Shown in pieces: positions 53,072 through 60,647 of a stretch of DNA of 64,000 bases. Positions within the stretch are counted from its first letter, which is position 1. The number at the start of each line of letters is the position of its first letter. A program made the translations under genes and the position numbers. The stretch is taken from assembly GCF_018069875.1 (NCBI RefSeq), contig NZ_JAGQDF010000008.1, positions 1 through 64,000 on the forward strand, in the 5' to 3' direction. The DNA comes from Ideonella alba. Lineage in GTDB: Bacteria > Pseudomonadota > Gammaproteobacteria > Burkholderiales > Burkholderiaceae_C. The notes beneath the pieces were generated by a model, which saw only the letters and a list, made by a program, of their open reading frames with translations, made no database searches and was not told where the DNA came from.

Positions 53072-53455
53072 TCAGGCCAGTTGCTGCACGTAGATGTCGG
53101 TGTCGGGCAGCAGGCGGCGCAGCGTCTGGAAGGCGGTGTCCATCAGCTGGATGCCGGCGTGGTCGGGGTGCACACCCAGGCGCAGTTCGGCCTCGCCGTC
53201 CTGCACCCGCAACAGATGGACGAAATCGCGGGCGGCGACGCAGCCGCGGCTCTCGCGGTCCAGGGCCTCGGTGAGCTCGCCCATCACCCGCTGCAGCAGG
53301 TCGCTGGGGCCTTCCAGGCGCGGTGCCGCGCAGGGCAGGCCGCGCACCGAGGCACCGCAGGGCGGCGCGATCTCGCCGCCACCGCAGGCCTGGCAGCGGC
53401 TGGGTTCAGCCCCCGGCTCACAGGCGGCGGCGATCGGGATGGTGCGGCTGGACAT
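53072..53455 (-). CDS. Cysteine-rich conserved small protein, unknown function
   Basis: A 127-residue protein with five cysteines in its first ~42 residues (CEPG, CQAC, PPCG, LPCA), then a compact alpha/beta segment ending AFQTLRRLLPDTDIYVQQLA. The second half loosely resembles the DUF59/MIP18 iron-sulfur assembly fold in length and pattern, but this is not secure. ATG at 53455 is the only sensible start. It lies between the GGDEF/hox genes and soxR on the same strand. A metal- or cluster-binding role is a guess based on the CxxC pair. Confidence 0.55.
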   Translation of the reverse strand: MSSRTIPIAAACEPGAEPSRCQACGGGEIAPPCGASVRGLPCAAPRLEGPSDLLQRVMGELTEALDRESRGCVAARDFVHLLRVQDGEAELRLGVHPDHAGIQLMDTAFQTLRRLLPDTDIYVQQLA

Positions 53456-53550
53456 GGTCGGCGACGGCGGCAAAACCTGAATTCCACGCGCATGTTTGAG
53501 GACTGTCAAGCCAGGCGTCGTGGCCGCGCGACCAGGGGTCTTGATGGGCG

Positions 53551-54039
53551 TCAAGACTCGGTGGCGGCGCTGTCCAGATCCGACGAGCGGTTGCCCATCA
53601 GGTAGCGCGGGCCGGCCCCCCAGCGGGCAGCGCCATCCCCGGGGTTGTAGAGCCGGCAGGCCTTGAGCGACAGGCAGCCGCAGCCAATGCAGCTCTCGAG
53701 CTGGTCGCGCAGCGCACACAGGGCGTCGATGCGCGCCTGCAGCAGCGGCTGCCAGGCGCTGGACAGGCGCTTCCAGTCGGCCGCGGTGGGGGTGCGGGCG
53801 TCGGGCAGCGTGGCCAGCGCCTGGCGCACCTCGGCCAGGCCCAGACCCACGCCCTGCGCCACGCGGATGAAGGCCACGCGCCGCAGCGTGTCCTTGGCGT
53901 AGCGGCGCTGGTTGCCACTGCTGCGGCCGCCGCGGATCAGGCCCTCGGCCTCGTAGAAGCGCAGCGTGCTGGCCGCCACGCCGGCGCGTCGCGCCAGCTC
54001 GCCGATCGTCAGCCAGCCGTCCTCCGGGCTCGTGGCCAT
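53551..54039 (-). CDS. soxR: Redox-sensitive transcriptional activator SoxR
   Basis: A 162-residue MerR-family regulator. The winged helix-turn-helix (~9-75) has LTIGELARRAGVAASTLRFYE; a coiled helix follows; the [2Fe-2S] cluster ligands are Cys117, Cys120, Cys122 and Cys128 in CIGCGCLSLKAC. Cluster oxidation by redox-active compounds activates it. It is divergent from a VOC gene; the intervening promoter has a SoxR-box-like palindrome. The C-terminal tail is slightly longer than in E. coli SoxR. No soxS gene is present. Confidence 0.95.
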   Translation of the reverse strand: MATSPEDGWLTIGELARRAGVAASTLRFYEAEGLIRGGRSSGNQRRYAKDTLRRVAFIRVAQGVGLGLAEVRQALATLPDARTPTAADWKRLSSAWQPLLQARIDALCALRDQLESCIGCGCLSLKACRLYNPGDGAARWGAGPRYLMGNRSSDLDSAATES

Positions 54040-54049
54040 GCCGCACCTC

Positions 54050-54080
54050 TTGACTTGAAGTTCACTTGAACTTTGAGAAT
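54050..54080 (+). promoter_or_regulatory. SoxR-type promoter with 19-bp spacer
   Basis: TTGACT (54050-54055) and GAGAAT (54075-54080) are separated by 19 bases, the overlong spacer typical of MerR-family promoters. The spacer contains CTTGAAGTTCACTTGAAC, 13 of 18 identical to the E. coli soxS box. It faces the VOC gene, 60 bases before its ATG. Confidence 0.8.
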
Positions 54081-54139
54081 AGCGCCAGCCCCCGGCGCTT
54101 TGCAAGCCGGCCACCCTGCAACCTGAAAGGACAGACCCC

Positions 54140-54559
54140 ATGATCACCCTGGAACACGCCAACCTCACCGTGCGCGACCTGGACCGCACGCTGCACTTCA
54201 TCCTGACCGCGCTGCCCCATTGGCGGGTGCGCGGCGAGGGCACGATGGACTGGTCCGGCCGCCGCATCCGCTGGCTGCATGTGGGCGATGAGCAGCAGTA
54301 CCTGGCGCTGCAATCGCAGGGCGACGGCGAGGCCCTGGACTGGCAGGGCCATGCGGTGGGCGTCAAGCACCTGGGCTTTATCGTCCCCGATGTGGAGGCG
54401 GTGGTGGCGCGGCTGCAGGCCGCCGGTTGGCCGCTCGACCACTGGGGCGGTAGCAGCGCGGTGCGCCGCAGCGCCTACCTGGTGGACGAGGGCAGTGTGC
54501 AGTTCGAGTTCGTCGAGTACCGCAGCGACCGCTTGGCCGAGCGTCTCGAGTACGCCTGA
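54140..54559 (+). CDS. VOC (glyoxalase/bleomycin-resistance) family protein
   Basis: A 139-residue cytoplasmic protein with two beta-alpha-beta-beta-beta modules. Metal ligand candidates are His6 (LEHANLTV), Glu near residue 50, His77 (VKHLGF) and Glu126 (QFEFVEY). ATG at 54140 follows GAAAGGA. Its promoter carries the SoxR box, so it is probably a target of the divergent soxR. A role in detoxifying a redox-cycling compound is inferred; glyoxalase activity is not shown. Confidence 0.85.
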   Translation: MITLEHANLTVRDLDRTLHFILTALPHWRVRGEGTMDWSGRRIRWLHVGDEQQYLALQSQGDGEALDWQGHAVGVKHLGFIVPDVEAVVARLQAAGWPLDHWGGSSAVRRSAYLVDEGSVQFEFVEYRSDRLAERLEYA

Positions 54560-54649
54560 GCTCAAGCCCGCGAGCCGCGCCGCCGATAACCTGACGACGC
54601 GCCGGGCTCGGGCGGCCTTCGCCGCCTGCCGGGGGCGGGGAGGGGCCGC

Positions 54650-55801
54650 GTGCCGATCGAAGCGATTGCCGGACTGCAGCTGGCGCTCTACGGGCTGGGC
54701 TGGGCCCTGGCCGCGGTCTACCTGGCCGAGGAGCGGGCGGCGCTGTCCCACTGGGCGGCCTACGCGCTGATGCAGGCGGCCTCTGCCTGGCTGGCTGCCG
54801 AGCCGATGGCGCAGGGCCTGCGGCCGCCGATGGCCAGCCTGGTGCTGTCGGTGCTGGGCTTTGTCGCTGCCACCCGCGGCATCGACCTGTTCACCCGCGG
54901 CCGCGCCACGCTGGACCGCTGGCTGCTGCCCCTGACCGTGCTGACCCTGCTGCCGATCGTGCTCAGCGCGCTGTGGGTCGAGGACCCCGCCCTGCGGCGG
55001 CGCTGGCAGGAGACGCCGTATGCGTTTGGCCTGGGCGTGCTGCTGCTGTCCAGCGTGGCGCTGCTGTGGCGGCCGCTGCGCCGGCGTGCCGGTACGCTGG
55101 CCGCGCTGGCGGTGCTGCTGCCCAGCGCACTGACCGGCCTGACCGGTCTGGCCAGTGGCGTGATGCACCTGATGCTGGGCGCGCCGGCGCTGGGCCAGAT
55201 GCAGCAGGCGGCCCGGGTGCCGCAGGTGCTGGCCTCGCTGGTGGCCTCGGCGGTGTTCAACTTCGGCTACCTGTTCCTGCTGCTGGGTCGTCTGATCAGC
55301 CAGTGGCGCGCCAGCGCGCGGCAGGACCACCTGACCGGCCTGCCCAACCGCCGCGCCACCGAGGACGGTCTGGCGGTCGACTGGGCGCGCCACCAGCGCC
55401 AGATGAGCGGCCTGTCACTGGCGCTGATCGATGTCGACCACTTCAAGTCGATCAACGACCGCCACGGCCATGCGCGCGGCGACGAGGTGCTGGTCTTCGT
55501 GGCCCGTCACCTGCAATCGCGCATCCGCGTTGGCGAGACCCTGGGCCGCTGGGGCGGCGAGGAGTTCTTGCTGTCGATGCCGGGCAGCAGCCTGGCCGCA
55601 GCGCAACTGGCCTGCGACCGCCTGCGCGAGAGCCTGCGCCAGGCCGCGCAGCAGACGCTGGGCGAGCCGCTGACGGTGAGCATCGGCGTGGCCCAGGTGC
55701 TGCCGGGCGAGGCCTCACCGCAGGCGCTGATCGACCGCGCCGACCGGGCGATGTACCGCGCCAAGGCGGAGGGACGCGACCGGGTGGTGGTGGCCGGGTG
55801 A
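54650..55801 (+). CDS. Membrane diguanylate cyclase (GGDEF)
   Basis: A 383-residue protein with six to seven hydrophobic helices in the first ~215 residues and a C-terminal GGDEF domain (DVDHFKSINDRHGHARGDE, GRWGGEEF). The I-site position reads RVGE rather than RxxD, so product inhibition may be lost. GTG at 54650 has GGGGAGGGG in front. It follows the VOC gene after 90 bases and runs convergent with the chemotaxis receptor gene. The input signal is unknown. Confidence 0.9.
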   Translation: MPIEAIAGLQLALYGLGWALAAVYLAEERAALSHWAAYALMQAASAWLAAEPMAQGLRPPMASLVLSVLGFVAATRGIDLFTRGRATLDRWLLPLTVLTLLPIVLSALWVEDPALRRRWQETPYAFGLGVLLLSSVALLWRPLRRRAGTLAALAVLLPSALTGLTGLASGVMHLMLGAPALGQMQQAARVPQVLASLVASAVFNFGYLFLLLGRLISQWRASARQDHLTGLPNRRATEDGLAVDWARHQRQMSGLSLALIDVDHFKSINDRHGHARGDEVLVFVARHLQSRIRVGETLGRWGGEEFLLSMPGSSLAAAQLACDRLRESLRQAAQQTLGEPLTVSIGVAQVLPGEASPQALIDRADRAMYRAKAEGRDRVVVAG

Positions 55802-55864
55802 CAGGACCTGACGGCGCGCCGCGGCGCCGGCCACGGCAGCGGGGCATCTGCCAGCCCTGAGGGC

Positions 55865-57361
55865 TCAGAAGAACTCGATCGCGGGCTCCGCCTCTGCCGT
55901 CACAGGCGCCACAACTGGCCGAGGCGCGCTGCCCTGACCCTGGGCACGCGCCACCACTTCGGTCAGTTGGCGCGCGCTGGCGTTCATGTCGTCGGAGGCC
56001 ATCACGCTGTGTGCCACCATGCTGGCGTTGGCGTCGGTCAGCGTGGTCAGTGCGTCCAGGTGACCCAGCACCCCGTCCAGCGCCTCGCGCTGGCGGCTGG
56101 CATCCTCCGCGACCTCGCGCATGCGTGCCGCCACGTCCTGCACCGAGCCGGTCATGCGCTGCAGCGTCTCGCGCACATGCAGCACGCGCTGCACGCCGTC
56201 GCCCGATTGCTGGCGCGCGCGCTCGATCAAGGCGCGCACCTGGGCCGCGGCGTCGCGGGTGCGGGAGGAGAGTGTGCGCACCTCGGACGCCACCACCGCG
56301 AAGCCGCGCCCGGCCTGACCGGCGCGCGCAGCCTCGATCGCCGCATTGAGCGACAGCAGGTTGGTCTGGAAGGCGATCGCCTCGATCAGCACGATCGCCT
56401 CGTCCATCTCGCGGGTGCGCTGGTCGATGCGTTCGATCGAGCCCACCGTGTCCTGCACCTCCTGGCTGCCCTGGCGCGCCTGCTGCTCCAGCGCCTGGCA
56501 GGTGGCGTCCACGGCGCTCACGTGGGCGCTGGTCAGCTGCACCTGGGTGACCACGCCGCGCACCGCGTCGGCGGTCTCGCGGATGTGGCTGGTCTGCTCG
56601 TCGGTCCGCATGGCCAGCATCTGGGCGCCCTCGGACATCGTCTGGCCCGTGCTGGCCACCCGGCCCGAGCCCTCGGCCAGCGCCTGCACCACCGCCTGCA
56701 GGCGGTCCTGCGCGGCGCGTGTGGCTTCGACCGCGGCCTGCGCCTGGCGCTGGGCCATCAGCGTGCCCTCGACCAGCATCGCGGTGCCGACGATGACCAT
56801 CGGCAGCGACATCGCATAGCGCAGGTGCAGGGGTTCCAGCCAACCCAGCACCGCTGCGCTGACCACGGCCGGGTAGAGCAGCGCCGCGCTGGCGACCACG
56901 CCGCGCGACTGCCGGCGCGTATCGCCACCGGTGCGCCAGGCGGCGGCCAGCACCAGCCAGGCCATCAGCGCATAGTTGGCGAACAGCCCGAGCCGGCTCA
57001 GCCAGCCGCCGGCCACGGCCACCGCCACCACCGTGCCATGGGCAACGAGCAGCGCACCCAGACGGATCAGGGCGCGGCGTGGCAGGCCCAGGTAGGCCCC
57101 CACCGACAACCAGCCCAGCATCATCAGCAGGAAACCGGCCACCGTGCCCACCAGGTTCGGTCGGTCGCCGACCACCGGCATCCGATGATCCAGCAGGAAA
57201 TACAGCGTGGCCAGCCCGCAGGTGGCGGCGAACGCGGCCCAGCAGCCCTGGCGCATCGCGCGCCAGACGCTGAAGTGGGCCAACGCCAGCAGCGCCAGGG
57301 CGAATGCCAGAGACAGGGCGAAGGCTTGGGGAGCAGTCATGGGCAGTGCGGATGGTGGCAT
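55865..57361 (-). CDS. Methyl-accepting chemotaxis protein, membrane type without periplasmic domain
   Basis: A 498-residue receptor. About six N-terminal helices with short loops replace the usual periplasmic ligand domain (residues ~10-215). The signalling domain contains the conserved hairpin [34 protein letters not shown]. The C terminus (AIEFF) lacks the NWETF pentapeptide. ATG at 57361 is used; ATG at 57340 is possible. It is likely to sense membrane energy state or small lipophilic molecules. No che genes are nearby. Confidence 0.87.
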   Translation of the reverse strand: MPPSALPMTAPQAFALSLAFALALLALAHFSVWRAMRQGCWAAFAATCGLATLYFLLDHRMPVVGDRPNLVGTVAGFLLMMLGWLSVGAYLGLPRRALIRLGALLVAHGTVVAVAVAGGWLSRLGLFANYALMAWLVLAAAWRTGGDTRRQSRGVVASAALLYPAVVSAAVLGWLEPLHLRYAMSLPMVIVGTAMLVEGTLMAQRQAQAAVEATRAAQDRLQAVVQALAEGSGRVASTGQTMSEGAQMLAMRTDEQTSHIRETADAVRGVVTQVQLTSAHVSAVDATCQALEQQARQGSQEVQDTVGSIERIDQRTREMDEAIVLIEAIAFQTNLLSLNAAIEAARAGQAGRGFAVVASEVRTLSSRTRDAAAQVRALIERARQQSGDGVQRVLHVRETLQRMTGSVQDVAARMREVAEDASRQREALDGVLGHLDALTTLTDANASMVAHSVMASDDMNASARQLTEVVARAQGQGSAPRPVVAPVTAEAEPAIEFF

Positions 57362-57622
57362 TGCTCGAAGTGAGTGCACGCAAACATTTAACCCCGACCC
57401 AGGGACGGGGACCCATCCGACTGTGCGTCGTGCCCGGCGGCCCCAATCGCTCGATCATCCGGGTCTATCCCGATCTGCTCCATCGTTCCCGTTTGCGACG
57501 TGTCAAGCCCAGGTGGGGATGGCCCTTCGGTCGTTGCCACCCCGATTGCATCGCGGGCAAATTCGAGGATGATGCGGGGCTGTGAATTTCTCCAGTCTTG
57601 CGACCACCGCCCCCCTGCGCCC
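57362..57622. other. Intergenic region between MCP and nrdJ
   Basis: A 261-base divergent gap. Searched by eye for a cobalamin riboswitch B12 box and paired NrdR boxes ahead of nrdJ; neither is convincing. ACCCCGACCCAGGGACGGGG near 57390 is a weak inverted repeat. No small gene is supported. Confidence 0.4.
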
Positions 57623-60532
57623 ATGAGCCGAACCCGCACCGCCCCCCGCCAGCCCTCGCTGCTCGACAGCCTGCCCGCCCAACCGATCAGCGAAGAGGTG
57701 CTGGTCGAGAAATACGCCAAAGGCGACGAGCGCACGGTAGACGAAGTGCGCGCTCGCGTCGCCCGCGCCTTGGCGGCGGTCGAGGCGCCCGAGCACCGGG
57801 CCCACTGGGAGGCCCGCTTCTTCGAGGCCCAGCGCCGCGGCTTCGTGCCGGCCGGGCGCATCAACTCGGCCGCCGGCACCGACCTGACCGCCACCCTGAT
57901 CAACTGCTTCGTGCAGCCGGTGGGCGACTCGATCGCCTCGGTGGAAGAGGGCTTCCCCGGCATCTACACCGCACTGACCGAGGCCGCCGAAACCATGCGC
58001 CGCGGCGGCGGCGTGGGCTATGACTTTTCGCGCATCCGGCCCAAGGGCGCCTGGGTCGGCTCCACCCAGTCCAGCGCCTCGGGCCCGGTCAGCTACATGC
58101 GGGTGTTTGACCGCTCCTGCGAGACGGTGGAATCGGCCGGCGCCCGCCGCGGCGCCCAGATGGGCGTGCTGCGCTGCGACCACCCGGACATCGAGGACTT
58201 CATCCACGCCAAGGACGAAGGCGACCTGCGCAACTTCAACATCTCGATCGGCGTGACCGACGCCTTCATGCAGGCGGTGCAGGCCGGCTCGGATGTGGAA
58301 TTGGTGCACCGCGCCGAGCCCGGCGACAAGCAGAAGGCCGCCGGCGCCTACCAGCGCGCCGACGGGATGTGGGTCTACCGCAAGGTGGCGGCCAGCACGC
58401 TGTGGGACCAGGTGATGCGCTCCACCTACGACCATGCCGAGCCCGGCGTGCTGTTCCTGGACCGCATCAACCTGGACAACAACCTGTCCTACTGCGAGAC
58501 CATCAGCGCCACCAACCCCTGCGCCGAGCAGCCGCTGCCGCCGTACGGCTGCTGCTGCCTGGGCTCGATCGACCTGACGCACTACGTGCGCAACCCGTTT
58601 GAGGCCGACGCCAGCTTCGACGACGCTGCCTTCACCGACGTGGTCAAGGTGGCCACCCGCATGCTGGACAACGTGCTCGACGTCACCGTCTGGCCGCTGG
58701 AGCGCCAGCGCGAAGAGGCCGCCAACAAGCGCCGCGTCGGCCTGGGCTTCACCGGCCTGGGCGATGCGCTGGTGATGCTGGGCCTGCGCTATGACACGCC
58801 CGCCGCCCGCGACATGGCGCGCCATATCTCCGAGGTGATGCGCGACGGCGCCTACAACGCCAGTGTCGACCTGGCCCAGGAGCGCGGCGCCTTCCCGCTG
58901 TTCAACGCCGACATGTACCTCAGTGGCGCCAGCTTCGCCACCCGCCTGCCGGCGGCGGTCAAGGAGCGCATCCGCGAACACGGCCTGCGCAACTCGCACC
59001 TGCTGTCCATCGCGCCCACCGGCACGATCAGCCTGGCCTTCGCCGACAACGCCAGCAATGGCATCGAGCCCGCGTTCAGCTGGACCTACAACCGCAAGAA
59101 GCGCATGCCCGACGGCAGCTTCAAAGAGTACGCGGTCGAGGACCACGCCTGGCGCCTGTACCGCCACCTCAAGGGCGACAACGCGCCGCTGACGGAGGCC
59201 TTTGTCACCGCGCTGGAGATGAGCGCCGAGGCCCATGCGCTGATGGTGGCCGCGGTGGCGCCGTGCATCGACACGGCGATCTCCAAGACCGTCAACGTGC
59301 CGGCCGACTACCCCTACGCCGACTTCCAGGACCTCTACACCACCGCCTGGAAGAGCGGCCTCAAGGGCCTGGCCACCTACCGGCCCAACGCCATCCTGGG
59401 CTCGGTGCTGAGCGTCGAGCCCGCCACCACCGCCCAGCCGGCGCCGCTGGTGGCCGACCACGCCAACCAGCGCCTGAAGCTGGAGAAGCTGCCCAAGCCG
59501 GTGCTGACCTCGCTGCGCTGGCCGGGCCGGCCGGAACTGCGCGGCGGCAACCCGGCCTGGAGCTACATGATCCAGCACCCGCACGGCGACTTCGCGCTGT
59601 TCGTGGGCGAGCTGCCGGCCGAGGGCCCCGACGGCGGCCTGTTCGGCAAGAACCTGCCCTTCGAGGTGTGGGTCAACGGCGCCGAGCAGCCGCGCGGCCT
59701 GGGCGCGCTGGCCAAGACCCTGTCGATGGACATGCGCGTCAACGACCCGGCCTGGCTCAAGCTCAAGCTGGATGCGCTGGCCACCGTGGCCGAGGAGCGC
59801 AGCTTCGAGATGGCCTTCCCGCCGCATGGCGAGAAGCGCCTGTTCCCCGGCGTGGTGGCGGCCACCGGCAGCGTGATCCGCTGGCGCTGCGAACAGCTCG
59901 GCGCGCTGGAAGAAGGCGGCCCGACCCCGGTGCTCGACGCCATGTTCAGCCGCGAGGAGCCGCGCACCAGCTCGGCCGGCACGCTGGCCTGGGCGGTGGA
60001 CATCGAGAACCCCGGCACCCAGGAGTCGTTCACGATGACGCTCAAGGAGGTGGCCCTGGCGGCGCCCGATGTCGGCACCGGCTATGTCACCCGGCCCTGT
60101 GCCGTGGGCTTCTCGGGCAACTACCCCAAGGCCTACGACGGCCTGGCGCGCCTGCTGTCGCTGGACATGCGGGTGATCGACCCGGCCTGGATCGGCATGA
60201 AGCTGCGCAAGCTGCTCAACGTCGGCGAGCCGCTGGGCCACTTCATGGCACCGGTGCCCGGCGAGAAGCGCCAGCAGACCTGGCCGTCCACCGTGGCCTA
60301 CATCGCCCGCCTGGTGATCCACCGCTACGCGATGCTGGGTGTGCTGGATGAGCAGGGCTTCCCGCTGCGTGAGATGGGCATCCTCGAGGCCCCGCGCCCC
60401 AAGGCCGATGGCGCCGTCACGGTGGCCCCGATGGCCGGCAAGCCCTGCCCCGAGTGCGGCAACGCCACGATGATCCACAAGGACGGCTGCGACTTCTGCA
60501 CCGCCTGCGGCTACGTGGGGCAGTGCGGCTGA
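57623..60532 (+). CDS. nrdJ: Adenosylcobalamin-dependent (class II) ribonucleotide reductase
   Basis: A 969-residue enzyme that makes deoxyribonucleotides with a B12 radical and needs no oxygen. The redox pair is probably Cys95 (LINCFVQP) with Cys310/311, and the thiyl radical Cys300 with Glu302 is in ATNPCAEQP. SIAPTGTISLAFADNASNGIEP is conserved. C-terminally there are two TSCPD domains (~655-810 and ~825-935) that repeat LSMDMRVNDPAW / LSLDMRVIDPAW, then a four-cysteine tail (CPEC...CTACGYVGQCG). ATG at 57623 follows a short gap after non-homologous sequence; the longer frame starts in the leader. Confidence 0.94.
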   Translation: MSRTRTAPRQPSLLDSLPAQPISEEVLVEKYAKGDERTVDEVRARVARALAAVEAPEHRAHWEARFFEAQRRGFVPAGRINSAAGTDLTATLINCFVQPVGDSIASVEEGFPGIYTALTEAAETMRRGGGVGYDFSRIRPKGAWVGSTQSSASGPVSYMRVFDRSCETVESAGARRGAQMGVLRCDHPDIEDFIHAKDEGDLRNFNISIGVTDAFMQAVQAGSDVELVHRAEPGDKQKAAGAYQRADGMWVYRKVAASTLWDQVMRSTYDHAEPGVLFLDRINLDNNLSYCETISATNPCAEQPLPPYGCCCLGSIDLTHYVRNPFEADASFDDAAFTDVVKVATRMLDNVLDVTVWPLERQREEAANKRRVGLGFTGLGDALVMLGLRYDTPAARDMARHISEVMRDGAYNASVDLAQERGAFPLFNADMYLSGASFATRLPAAVKERIREHGLRNSHLLSIAPTGTISLAFADNASNGIEPAFSWTYNRKKRMPDGSFKEYAVEDHAWRLYRHLKGDNAPLTEAFVTALEMSAEAHALMVAAVAPCIDTAISKTVNVPADYPYADFQDLYTTAWKSGLKGLATYRPNAILGSVLSVEPATTAQPAPLVADHANQRLKLEKLPKPVLTSLRWPGRPELRGGNPAWSYMIQHPHGDFALFVGELPAEGPDGGLFGKNLPFEVWVNGAEQPRGLGALAKTLSMDMRVNDPAWLKLKLDALATVAEERSFEMAFPPHGEKRLFPGVVAATGSVIRWRCEQLGALEEGGPTPVLDAMFSREEPRTSSAGTLAWAVDIENPGTQESFTMTLKEVALAAPDVGTGYVTRPCAVGFSGNYPKAYDGLARLLSLDMRVIDPAWIGMKLRKLLNVGEPLGHFMAPVPGEKRQQTWPSTVAYIARLVIHRYAMLGVLDEQGFPLREMGILEAPRPKADGAVTVAPMAGKPCPECGNATMIHKDGCDFCTACGYVGQCG

Positions 60533-60533
60533 C

Positions 60534-60549
60534 CCCCTTGAACAAGGGG
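60534..60549 (+). terminator. Hairpin after nrdJ
   Basis: CCCCTTG-AA-CAAGGGG is a perfect 7-bp stem starting two bases after the nrdJ stop codon. A second inverted repeat (CGGGGC 60602-60607, GCCCCG 60618-60623) lies before the next gene. Confidence 0.55.
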
Positions 60550-60647
60550 CGGGCGGCGTGAGCCTCCGGGCGGGCGACGCTGGCGTTAGCGGGTGACGGT
60601 GCGGGGCGTGGGGCCCCGCCCCGGATCACCCCGCAGGACCCTTGCCC

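Noticed and set aside
57362-57622. Cobalamin riboswitch or NrdR boxes before nrdJ
   Set aside because: No B12-box or paired NrdR-box sequence could be recognised in the gap.
57503-60478. Long open frame of 991 codons opposite nrdJ
   Set aside because: Same reason: nrdJ is unmistakable, and the opposite frame lacks any domain.
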